A stretch of 64,000 nt of DNA from Gemmatimonadaceae bacterium (lineage in GTDB: Bacteria > Gemmatimonadota > Gemmatimonadetes > Gemmatimonadales > Gemmatimonadaceae), in NCBI GenBank assembly GCA_016720905.1, contig JADKJT010000005.1, positions 62,001 through 126,000 of the forward strand. The letters are read 5' to 3'. Shown here in pieces: positions 1-8,158 of this stretch. The notes beneath the pieces are model-generated. The model saw nothing but the letters and a program-made list of their open reading frames with translations. It made no database searches and was not told the DNA's origin. The position numbers were made by a program, and so were the translations under genes. Numbering within the stretch: position 1 is the stretch's first letter; each line of letters begins with the position of its first letter.

Positions 1-443
1 GCGCGCAGGTGGTCGCCTGTGTGCGTCATCTGAAACGTTGCGAGCACGTTGCCACCCGGCAGGCGCAGGAACGAGTGCGGGTGCATGTACCCGTCCACAT
101 CGCCGAATTCCGCCGCGATGCGCGGTGCGTCGGGCGCGGACAGGTCGAAGACAAAGGTGCGCCCGGAGCCGAAACCGTTCGCGAAGAGCTGACGGTCGGC
201 GGGCAGCTCGTGCTCGGTGTGGTGCGGGAAATTCTGCCGTCCCGGCACCGGGAGCGTGGTGACGAGACGACCGTAGCGCCCGGTGTCTTCGGTGACATCG
301 ACGACCGCCAGGAAGTCGGGCTGCGTGGTGTCGGCCGACGCGGTCCACAGATACAGATAGTCGCGCGCCGGAGCGACGGTATCGGGGCGCGGTGCGCAGG
401 CGACGCACAGGGCGAGCAGGGTGACCACGCGGAAACGGTTCAT
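1..443 (-). CDS. SBP56-like beta-propeller protein, possible lipoprotein (partial)
   Basis: The gene starts at the ATG at 443 and runs off the left edge, so only about 147 N-terminal residues are visible. It opens with a short hydrophobic signal (MNRFRVVTLLALCVACAP) ending in CVAC, an imperfect lipobox, so it is probably exported and perhaps lipid-anchored. The stretches HHTEHELPADRQLFANGF and SGRTFVFDLSAPDAPRIA resemble blades of selenium-binding-protein (SBP56/methanethiol oxidase-like) propellers. Family assignment is by resemblance only, and the metal-binding histidines of the complete protein cannot be checked. Confidence 0.6.
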   Translation of the reverse strand, partial: MNRFRVVTLLALCVACAPRPDTVAPARDYLYLWTASADTTQPDFLAVVDVTEDTGRYGRLVTTLPVPGRQNFPHHTEHELPADRQLFANGFGSGRTFVFDLSAPDAPRIAAEFGDVDGYMHPHSFLRLPGGNVLATFQMTHTGDHLR

Positions 444-609
444 GTCGAAAGACGGTGGTGAATGTCAGGGGCGGACCGATTGGCAACGCGCCACGCCCAA
501 GTTCGCGTGTGTAGAGAGCGACGTCAACGATCCATCGTCCTTCTCTCTGCCGATTGGATGGAAGAAAGACTAGGCTTCGCGACACCCTACTTCGCGAGGA
601 ACCCGATGC

Positions 610-849
610 GATTCATTCGCATACGTGGCCCATCCATCGGGACAGGCCGAAACGGTCTTTCCGGCGACCATTGTGCACGACACGCTGTTGGTGTTCAACA
701 ATCCGGCCCACGACTTCCCCCAGCAGATCAGCTATCGCCGCGTCGGTCGTGACTCGGTGGTGGCACGCATCGAGGGCACTCGCGGAGGGCAGGTACGGGG
801 CGTCAATTTCCCGATGAAGCGCGTGCGCTGTGGTGGTGACGCTCTCTGA
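610..849 (+). pseudogene. DUF6265 protein remnant (C-terminal fragment)
   Basis: The frame encodes a C-terminal half typical of DUF6265 proteins: AHPSGQ, then FNNPAHDFPQQISYRR, then ARIEGTRGGQVRGVNFPMKR. The frame is closed upstream by TAG at 571-573. The conserved N-terminal half, expected to carry the tryptophan-rich EEWW region, is not found in any frame between here and the divergent gene that starts at 443. The only in-frame start candidate is GTG at 625, inside the conserved part. It is best read as a decayed gene that lost its 5' half. A short functional peptide is possible but unlikely. Confidence 0.6.
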
Positions 850-861
850 CCCGAGCAAGAG

Positions 862-1293
862 ATGCCGGATATCCTCCTGTCGTTCCCGATTCTGCGCGAT
901 GCACCCACGGTGTTCGACGCCATGACCGCGCCGGCCGGTCTCGACGGCTGGTGGACACTGGACTCCGAAGGCCTGCCAGTATTGGGAGCGCAGTACCGTT
1001 TTGGATTCGGGCCGTCGTGTCAGTGGACGGGCGAGGTGACACGCTGCGAGGCGCCCCGGGCCTTTGAGTGGACCATGCGTGACGCGGACGCCGACTGGAC
1101 CGGGACCCGTGTCGGGTTCACGTTGAAGGACATTCGAGGCGGCACGCTGGTGGAGTTCTTTCATCGCGGGTGGCCACTGGAGAACGAACACTTTCGCGGG
1201 TCGAGTTACTGTTGGGCGTCATACCTGCGTATCCTGCGTCGCCATCTGGAGCACGGGGAGCACGTGCCCTACGAGCAGCGCGACAGCGTGTAG
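862..1293 (+). CDS. SRPBCC (AHSA1-like) domain protein
   Basis: This 143-residue protein has the layout of the Aha1/START-like SRPBCC fold. It begins with a strand followed by FDAMTAPAGLDGWW, continues with a GAQYRFGFG strand, TGEVTRCEAPRAFEWTM, and ends with an amphipathic helix (YCWASYLRILRRHLEHG). Members bind hydrophobic ligands or act as cytosolic chaperone-like or toxin-resistance proteins, and the ligand cannot be deduced here. Length is normal for the family. It begins 12 bases after the DUF6265 remnant and reads in the same direction as the beta-lactamase-like gene that follows. Confidence 0.8.
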   Translation: MPDILLSFPILRDAPTVFDAMTAPAGLDGWWTLDSEGLPVLGAQYRFGFGPSCQWTGEVTRCEAPRAFEWTMRDADADWTGTRVGFTLKDIRGGTLVEFFHRGWPLENEHFRGSSYCWASYLRILRRHLEHGEHVPYEQRDSV

Positions 1294-1355
1294 CACACGG
1301 GCACTTTCGCGCAGCGGACCAGCGGTGCAAACTGCACGCATCCTCTGTCTTCGAG

Positions 1356-2276
1356 ATGTCGATGCCGAACTCGTACCGCCTGCGCTGCGCCATGGTATTC
1401 GCCTCGTTGTCGCTCACGTCCGCCATTCTCGATGCCCAGTCACCGGATGCCCTGATGCGCGCACGGCTGGTGGCGCGAATCGCCGAGGTGTCCGGTGCGC
1501 AGGTGGGCATCGCGGTGCGCGACCTGGCCAGCGGGCGACGCCTGGCCATTAACGCTGATACCGTGTTCCACGCAGCCAGCACCATGAAGGTCCCGGTGCT
1601 GTTCGCGCTGTACCAGGAATTCGAAAGCGGTCGGCTGCGGCCCAACGAAACGATGCGACTGGAGAATCGCTTCCAGTCCATCGTGGACAAGTCGGACTAC
1701 GCGCTCAATCCCGGCGACGACAGCGACAGCACGGTGTACGCGCTGGTGGGAACAGACGTGCCGTTGCGCGACCTGGCCACGCGCATGATCACCCACTCCA
1801 GCAACCTGGCCACGAACGCGCTGATTGGCCGGCTGGATGCCACGCGCATCACCGCCCTCACGCGCACGTTCGGCGCGACGCGCATGCAAGTGTTGCGCGG
1901 CGTTGAGGACAACCTGGCCTTTCGCGCAGGGCTCAACAATACGACCACCGCCAACGACCTGGTGGCCTTGTTTGTCGCGCTGCACCAAGGCAAGGTGGCC
2001 AACGCGGCCAGCACGCGTGACATGCTGGCCATTCTCGAGGCGCAGGCGTTCAACGACGAAATCCCGGCGGGGTTGCCGCCGCGCACGCGCATGGCGCACA
2101 AGACGGGATCGATTACGGCCACCTGGCACGACGCGGGTTTGGTGTATCCCCAGAACCGTGCGCCGTATGCCATCGCGATCCTCACGCGCAACATCCCCGA
2201 CGAAAAAGTGGCGCAGCGATTGATGGCCGATTGTTCGCGCATTATCTGGGAGTGGCTTGCCACACCGTCTCGCTAG
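1356..2276 (+). CDS. Class A beta-lactamase-related serine hydrolase
   Basis: A 306-residue exported protein with a signal peptide ending near ILDAQ. Penicillin-interacting motifs are visible: STMK (residues 75-78, nucleophile Ser75), SSN (148-150, in place of SDN) and KTG (249-251). This is the class A beta-lactamase arrangement, so it should be a periplasmic acyl-serine hydrolase acting on beta-lactams or on peptidoglycan-like peptides. The SSN variant means lactamase activity is not assured. The open frame extends upstream to 1170, but the ATG at 1356 is preferred because it gives a clean signal peptide and avoids overlap with the SRPBCC gene. Confidence 0.85.
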   Translation: MSMPNSYRLRCAMVFASLSLTSAILDAQSPDALMRARLVARIAEVSGAQVGIAVRDLASGRRLAINADTVFHAASTMKVPVLFALYQEFESGRLRPNETMRLENRFQSIVDKSDYALNPGDDSDSTVYALVGTDVPLRDLATRMITHSSNLATNALIGRLDATRITALTRTFGATRMQVLRGVEDNLAFRAGLNNTTTANDLVALFVALHQGKVANAASTRDMLAILEAQAFNDEIPAGLPPRTRMAHKTGSITATWHDAGLVYPQNRAPYAIAILTRNIPDEKVAQRLMADCSRIIWEWLATPSR

Positions 2277-2285
2277 GTTGTGGTG

Positions 2286-2822
2286 ATGAGAATTCTGGCC
2301 GTATCGGGGAGTCTCCGGCTCGGCTCGTCAAACGGTGCGATTGTGGACGCCGCCGTCCTGGCGGCGGGTGACACGGCAGCGGTGACGGTGTTCGGGTTGC
2401 TAAGCGCGTTGCCACCGTTCAATCCCGACTTGGAGCGCGAGTCCACGCCACCGGCGGTGGCGGCGTGGCGCGACGCGCTGCGTGCCAGTTCGGCCGTGCT
2501 GATCTCCAGTCCCGAATACGCGCACGGTGTACCGGGCGTGCTGAAAAACGCGCTCGACTGGGTGGTGGGCAGCGGCGAGTTCATGAGCATGCCGGTGGCG
2601 TTGGTGAACGCGTCGGCGTATTCCGCGTTTGTCACCGAGCAGCTGCGCGAAACACTCACGGTCATGATGGCGGAGGTGGTGGTGGCCACCTCGCTGCCGC
2701 TGCGCGGTCGTCCATCCAGCGCGGCGGATATCCTGGCGCAGCCACTGGCCACCGCGGAACTCCGCGCGGCGCTGCAGTCGTTGGCCGAAGCCGCGCATCG
2801 CGTGGCCGAGCGTTCGTCGTGA
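2286..2822 (+). CDS. NADPH-dependent FMN reductase
   Basis: A flavodoxin-fold protein of about 178 residues. It begins MRILAVSGSLRLGSSN, the phosphate-binding loop of the NADPH-dependent FMN reductase/ChrR/YieF family, and carries the second signature SSPEYAHGVPGVLKNALDW. It should bind FMN and transfer electrons from NAD(P)H to quinones, flavins or metals; the physiological acceptor is unknown. Three start codons sit in a row (GTG 2280, GTG 2283, ATG 2286), and ATG is preferred. The stop overlaps the GTG of the next gene (GTGA), indicating translational coupling. Confidence 0.85.
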   Translation: MRILAVSGSLRLGSSNGAIVDAAVLAAGDTAAVTVFGLLSALPPFNPDLERESTPPAVAAWRDALRASSAVLISSPEYAHGVPGVLKNALDWVVGSGEFMSMPVALVNASAYSAFVTEQLRETLTVMMAEVVVATSLPLRGRPSSAADILAQPLATAELRAALQSLAEAAHRVAERSS

Positions 2823-3385
2823 CGCGCGGCAAACGCACGCGGTATCTCGCGTTTCTGCGGGGCATGAACGTGGGCGGTCATCGGGTGAGCATGAGCGAGC
2901 TCCGCGACCTGTTCGTGGCGCTCAAGTTCGCCAACGTGGAAACGTTCATCGCCAGCGGCAACGTCATCTTTGATACCTCGGCGAGTGCCGCCACTGACGT
3001 GCTGGAAGCGCGCATTGAATCGCAATTGCGTGGAGCGCTTGGTTATGCGGTCGCGACGTTTTTGCGCACGCCGGACGAACTGGCATCCGTCGTAAGGCAG
3101 GTACCGTTTCCGGCCACGGAGGTCGCCGCGCCCGGCCACACGGTGCACGTCGGATTCCTCCGTCGCGCGCCCAACGCCGCGCTGGCCACGCACCTCACGG
3201 GTCTTGCCACCAGCGTGGATGCGTTCGGCGTTGGTGCGTGCGAGATGTACTGGCTGAGTCGCGGCCGGACTACCGATTCGCTGGTGAAGTGGCCGCAGGT
3301 GGAGAAGGCGCTGAAACTCGATGTGACAATGCGCAACCTTACCACCGTGCGGAAACTCACTGAAAAGTACCCGGGCCACACATGA
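2819..3385 (+). CDS. DUF1697 family protein
   Basis: A 188-residue cytosolic protein. It matches DUF1697 through its opening RYLAFLRGMNVGGHRVSM, through FANVETFIASGNVIFDT, and through the terminal KWPQVEKALKLDVTMRNLTT. The function of this family is unknown. GTG at 2819 overlaps the stop of the FMN reductase and gives the expected N-terminus right before the conserved motif. An earlier ATG in the same frame at 2465 would lie wholly inside the reductase gene and is rejected. Confidence 0.88.
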   Translation: MTRGKRTRYLAFLRGMNVGGHRVSMSELRDLFVALKFANVETFIASGNVIFDTSASAATDVLEARIESQLRGALGYAVATFLRTPDELASVVRQVPFPATEVAAPGHTVHVGFLRRAPNAALATHLTGLATSVDAFGVGACEMYWLSRGRTTDSLVKWPQVEKALKLDVTMRNLTTVRKLTEKYPGHT

Positions 3386-3523
3386 CGCGCCTTCACCAGC
3401 TTTCGGTTCGGGAAGACCCTGCCATCAGGTTGCCGTACCCCGACCTGGGCGCGGGCTGGCGTGACGGCGCTCGCGCCATATCGTTCAGTATCGCTGTCAA
3501 CAACCCTTGAGGAGAGAGCCCCA

Positions 3524-4744
3524 ATGAAGGTGTTCGCGCGTACTGCACTGCTTCTGACGTTCGCTTCCACCGCCGCCCATGCGCAGGTGAATGCGGGCGC
3601 ACAGGCACCCGAAGCGACCCTGCCATTCACCATGACGCAGGTAGCCACGTTCAATCTGCCGTGGCGCATCGCGTTTCTCCCCGATGGCCGCATGCTGGTC
3701 ACGGAAAAGGTGGGCCCGCTGTGGCTGGTGACGCAGCAAGGTGTCAAGACGCCGGTGGCGAACGTGCCAGCGGTGCGGGCGCAGGGCCAAGGTGGCATGC
3801 TGGGTGTCTACACGTCGCCCAACTACGCCACCGATCGCAACGTCTACCTCACGTACTCCGAGCCGGGCGACAGCGGATCGAGTTTGGCACTCGCCCGCGC
3901 CAAGCTGACCATCACCAAAGACTCGGCCAGTCTTGATGGACTGCAGGTGATTTGGCGCGACGGTGCGCGTGGCCGTGGCGGCCAGTTCGGCGCAGCGGTC
4001 GCCTTCTCCCCAGACAAGAAGTTCTTGTTCCTCACGGTTGGCGATCGTCAGCGTATGACGCCGGCGCAAGATCCGAACTCGCCATTGGGCAAAATTCTGC
4101 GCCTCACGCTTGACGGCAAACCGGCGCCAGGCAATCCGCAGGCGGGCAAGACCGGCGAGGCCACGCTTGGCATTATCAATCCGCCGCGCGACACAGAGTT
4201 GGCCAAGACTGCCGCTGTGTTGTTCAGCTACACATTCCCCGGGCCCAACCTCACGCCATCCGAAACATGGGCGACCGGTTTCCGGACGCCGTATGGCCTG
4301 GCCTTCGCGCCCGATGGTCGCCTGTGGGAGTTGGAACACGGACCGCGCGGTGGCGATGAACTCAACCTGATCGAGCCCGGCAAGAACTACGGGTGGCCGC
4401 TGGTAGCGTACGCCGTGAACTACAACGGGGTAGAGATCCCCAGCCCCGATACGCGCCCCGATCTCACGAAGCCGCTGATCTACTGGACGCCGGTCATCGC
4501 CCCTGGAAGCCTCACCTTCTACAAGGGCGCGATGTTTCCGCAGTGGAACGGCTCGGCGCTCATAGGTGGGCTGGCCACGCAGACGCTCAATCGCATCACG
4601 TTCGATGGAAAAGGCGGCGCCGCGCCGGCCGAACGCTGGGCGGTGGGCCACCAGATTCGGGATGTGGCGATCGCTCCGGATGGCGCGGTGTGGGTGATCG
4701 AGAATACGCCAACGGGCGGGTTGTTTCGGGTGACGCCCAAGTGA
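3524..4744 (+). CDS. PQQ-dependent sugar dehydrogenase (glucose/sorbosone type)
   Basis: A 406-residue exported six-bladed propeller of the soluble glucose dehydrogenase/sorbosone dehydrogenase family, which uses pyrroloquinoline quinone to oxidise aldoses in the periplasm. The signal peptide ends at AHAQ. Typical blade motifs are LPWRIAFLPDGRMLVTEK, GRGGQFGAAVAFSPD, WATGFRTPYGLAFAPDGRLWELEHGP and GKNYGWPLV. The ATG at 3524 follows a good ribosome site (GAGGAGAGAG, about 5 bases upstream) and is chosen over the more upstream in-frame start at 3461. No PQQ synthesis genes are in the window. Confidence 0.9.
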   Translation: MKVFARTALLLTFASTAAHAQVNAGAQAPEATLPFTMTQVATFNLPWRIAFLPDGRMLVTEKVGPLWLVTQQGVKTPVANVPAVRAQGQGGMLGVYTSPNYATDRNVYLTYSEPGDSGSSLALARAKLTITKDSASLDGLQVIWRDGARGRGGQFGAAVAFSPDKKFLFLTVGDRQRMTPAQDPNSPLGKILRLTLDGKPAPGNPQAGKTGEATLGIINPPRDTELAKTAAVLFSYTFPGPNLTPSETWATGFRTPYGLAFAPDGRLWELEHGPRGGDELNLIEPGKNYGWPLVAYAVNYNGVEIPSPDTRPDLTKPLIYWTPVIAPGSLTFYKGAMFPQWNGSALIGGLATQTLNRITFDGKGGAAPAERWAVGHQIRDVAIAPDGAVWVIENTPTGGLFRVTPK

Positions 4745-4797
4745 TCACTGACGCTTGACGTGAGAATCCGCCAGGCGATTCTGCAGCGGATTCCATC

Positions 4798-7433
4798 GTG
4801 AGCGCGGACCTGACGATCGAGCGCCTCGGCGCCGCGCTCGCTGACCGCTATCGCATCGAGCGAGAGCTCGGCGCGGGCGGCATGGCGACGGTGTATCTCG
4901 CGCTCGACCTCAAGCACCAGCGCGATGTTGCGATCAAGGTGCTGCATCCCGATTTGGGTGCGGCGCTTGGCGGCGAACGGTTTTTGAGCGAGATCCGCAC
5001 CACGGCGCGGCTGCAGCACCGCACATACTGCCGTTGCTGGATTCGGGGGATACGGGGGCGGGGAGACGGGAGACGGGAGACGGAAGACCGGAGACGTCGG
5101 GGCTGCTGTACTACGTGATGCCGTTGGTGACGGGAGAGACGTTGCGGGCGCGACTGGAGCGTGAGAGACAGTTGCCGATTGCCTATGCCGTGCGCATTGC
5201 GCGTGAAGTGGCAAGCGCACTCGATTACGCGCACCGGCAGAATGTGATTCATCGCGACATCAAGCCGGAGAACATTCTCCTGCACGATGGACAGGCCATC
5301 GTGGCGGACTTCGGTATTGCGCTGGCGGTGCAGCAGGCCGGCGGTCAGCGCATGACGCAAACGGGGCTCTCGCTGGGCACGCCGCAGTACATGTCGCCCG
5401 AACAGGCGATGGGCGAACGCGCGATCGATGCGCGCAGCGACATCTACTCGCTGGCAGCGGTGACGTACGAAATGCTCACGGGCGACCCGCCGTTCACGGG
5501 CTCGAGTGTGCAGGCCGTCGTGGCGAAAGTGATGAACGCCAACGCCGAACGTCCGTCGCTTACGCGCAAGGCTGTGACGCCGGCGCTTGAGGCAGCGGTG
5601 TTGCGTGGCCTGGAGAAGTTGCCGGCCGACCGCTTTGGCACGGCGGCGGAGTTCGCGACGGCGCTGGTACAGGAGTCGATCGGCGCCGCAACCAGCGCAC
5701 GTCCAGTTGCGGCCGCGCGTAGAACGCGCACAGGGTTGATGACCCTTGGCTTGTTCACGCTGGTGGCCGGTGCGTCGGCGGGCTGGTTCGCGCACGGTCG
5801 CGCCAACTCGTCGACGCAGAGTGCCGCGCCACGCCCTGTACGGCTGACGCACGCCGGACAGGTCGGGTGCGCGGCGATCGCGCCTGGCGGACAACAGTTC
5901 GCGCTGATTGTGGGGAGTTTTTCTGACGAAACGGATTGCGGCGGCACGTTGGTGGTGCGCCCGCTGCCAACCGGACCCGATCAAGTGATCGCGCGCGTGC
6001 AGGACGTAACGGAATTGCGGTGGAGTCCGGCCGGCGACGCACTGCTGATTGCCGGCCAACCAGTCGACAAGGCGCGGGGCGTCTGGCTCTTCCCCACCAA
6101 GAGTGGCGGGGCGCGACAACTCGCGTCAGGACGCATGCGCGGTGCGGGATTCGTCGACGCGGGCCATGTCTACGTTGTGCCGCTGGCTGATGGTTACGCA
6201 AACGCACCCAACGCGCTCCTACAGGTTTTCGTGCTTGATGCGCAATCAGGCGAGATCACCGATACAACGCGACTTCCGACGCGAAGCGGGGGGGCGCTGC
6301 TTTCGCCGTCTGGCCGCTGGTGGGCGGCCGCGTCCACCAGTGGGACGCAGCAGTACATTGTATCGCGAGCGGGCGCGGCGGTCGACAGTATGGCCAGCAC
6401 CCGGTACACTTACGCGTGGGTCGGTGATTCTGCGATTGTCTATCAACGGCAACCCGATTGGCGCCCCGGCGATCTCATGCTGCGACGCGTCAATCCCGAG
6501 AGTGGGCACTTTGTCGGCGATCCCATAGTGCTTCTGGCGAATCTGCCCGAGGTCCGCACCATCTCCGTTGACAATGCCACGGGGAAGTTGATGTGGGTCA
6601 CTCGTGTCATCACCGACGAACTGCATTTCATGTCGTTGCCCGAATCTCCCCGTTCCCGACTGCTGACACGATCGCTCAACGCGTTTCTGGGCAACCCGAA
6701 GTTTTCGCCTGACGGACAACGGGTTGTGTACACGCGACAAGACGCGCTCGGCTCAAACGCCTACATGATGGACTTGCAGGATGGCGCGGAGATCGCGGCA
6801 TCCAGCGACACGGTCGCGGCTACCACGGTGTTCTGGCCGAGTGCGCAGCAGGTGCTACGGAGCGGCGCCGATGGAACGCTCATCTCCTTTGATCTGGCCA
6901 CGGGGCGCGCGCGACGCTACGTCACGCCGCCCGGGGAGGCCGTGATTGGCGTCGCCGCAAACTCGTGGATGTTAAGTCGCGAGCGCGCGGCGGCGCTTAT
7001 TCAACGCGATTCGTTGCTGAACAACCCGCGCACGATTCCCGATCCTCCGGGGCTCGGTCAGCTTGATGACGGCGCCGTCTCGCCGGACGGGAACCTGGTA
7101 CTCCAACTCGGAACGGCCCAGGATCGGCGCAGTGCGTTTGCCGTGTACAACACGACAACGCAGGCGTGGTCGGCGATCACCCTACTCGATACCATCACGC
7201 GTCGCGCGACGAACATCGCGACCGACGGCTCAGTGTATTTCACACGCTTCAACGGACGCACCGAGATCTGGCGCACGCGTGTTGGCGGTGTACTCACGTT
7301 GTACGCCACGCTGCCCGTGCAGTGTTATGAAGGGAGCGTGACGGTGAGCGACGACGGCACGCGTGTGGTGTGTAACGTCACCACGAGCCTGCCCGACGTG
7401 TGGATGATGGAATTGCCGAAGCGGCGTCGTTGA
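4798..7433 (+). pseudogene. Ser/Thr protein kinase with beta-propeller sensor, frameshifted
   Basis: GTG at 4798 starts a kinase: GAGGMATVYL glycine loop, VAIKVL lysine, LSEIRTTARLQH. The frame breaks at 5019-5020, where the relative at 16.4 kb predicts CACCCGCAC but CACCGCAC is present. Loss of one C shifts the frame, and an overlapping frame (open from 5034) carries the rest: PLLDSGD equivalent, HRDIKPEN, ADFGIAL, MSPEQAMGE, a membrane helix (LMTLGLFTLVAGASAGWF) and a propeller of about 540 residues. Restoring one C gives a protein of about 878 residues. A GGGAGAC repeat (5061-5096) inserts GRRETGDGRPET between LLDSGD and GLLYYV. Either a real inactivating deletion or a sequencing error. 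Confidence 0.85.
5061..5096. repeat. GGGAGAC direct repeat inside a kinase gene
   Basis: Degenerate tandem GGGAGAC/GGAAGAC units run for 36 bases, with a length divisible by three. They encode an RRETGDGRPET-type insert absent from the paralogous kinase at 16.4 kb. The same units form the intergenic hairpins at 47962-48027 and 53160-53239. Confidence 0.8.
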
Positions 7434-7483
7434 CGCCAATTGCTACGCGCGGTGTACCTGGCAAACAGCGCATGCGGATGTTG

Positions 7484-8062
7484 TTACGGCCGGTCGACGA
7501 GTTCCGAAACGGACGCGCGAAAACCCGGCAGCACGTCCTCGCCGTCGAGATAGTCATCCGCACTCAACACCACATCCGAGCCGTCGGCACGATACACGCG
7601 CGCTCGGCGACGCTCGGGATCGATGGTCCACACGAGCAATGTGCCGGCGGTGAGCCAGTCGGCGACCTTCGACAGCACCTCGCCCGGGCGATCTGACGGC
7701 GAGAGGACTTCCACGGCGAGATCAGGAGCGACGTCGGCGAATCCGACATGTGCTGCCGATGGGATGCGTTCGGTGCAGATGTACGCGACGTCGGGGGCTC
7801 GCACCGTGTCGGGATTCCGCTGCAGCGTGAATCCTGTTTCGGCGGCGACCACCCGTCCGCGGGCCGCGCCCGACGTTTGGGTGCCACGGTCGGCGGTCAG
7901 GTAGTTGCTGATGGCCACCAATACGCGAGCGGCAATGTCGCCGTGCCAAAACCCGGCGGGCTCTCGAACCACGAGTCGGCCTCGAACGAGTTCCATGCGT
8001 TTGTCCGGCATGCGCAGCATGAGGAGCTCGTCTGCCGTCATCACCATCGGCGCCGGAATCAT
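7484..8062 (-). CDS. Uma2 family (DUF820) restriction-endonuclease-fold protein
   Basis: A 192-residue Uma2/DUF820 protein with a PD-(D/E)xK nuclease fold. Visible signatures are MTADELLMLRMPDKRMELVRGRL near the N-terminus, RAPDVAYI with the catalytic-type Asp, PDLAVEVLSPSDRPGEV with the Glu, and the WLTAGTLLVWTIDPERRRARVY block. Such proteins are often multicopy in cyanobacteria and environmental bacteria; most lack a proven role, and some may descend from mobile nucleases. An in-frame ATG at 8098 exists, but ATG at 8062 is preferred because AGGAGG lies 9 bases upstream. It converges with the upstream kinase and is codirectional with the SGNH gene. Confidence 0.88.
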   Translation of the reverse strand: MIPAPMVMTADELLMLRMPDKRMELVRGRLVVREPAGFWHGDIAARVLVAISNYLTADRGTQTSGAARGRVVAAETGFTLQRNPDTVRAPDVAYICTERIPSAAHVGFADVAPDLAVEVLSPSDRPGEVLSKVADWLTAGTLLVWTIDPERRRARVYRADGSDVVLSADDYLDGEDVLPGFRASVSELVDRP

Positions 8063-8158
8063 CGCCGCTTTCCTCCTCGGAGCACGTGTGCGTTTCATGC
8101 AACGATAATGGCGTCGGGCTCACCTGCGGTGAGAAGAGGGCCCGGCGGCGGCCTTCGT

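Noticed and set aside
4848..6119. 423-codon open frame on the minus strand
   Set aside because: Antisense to the kinase gene. The frameshift does not extend this frame into a real protein.
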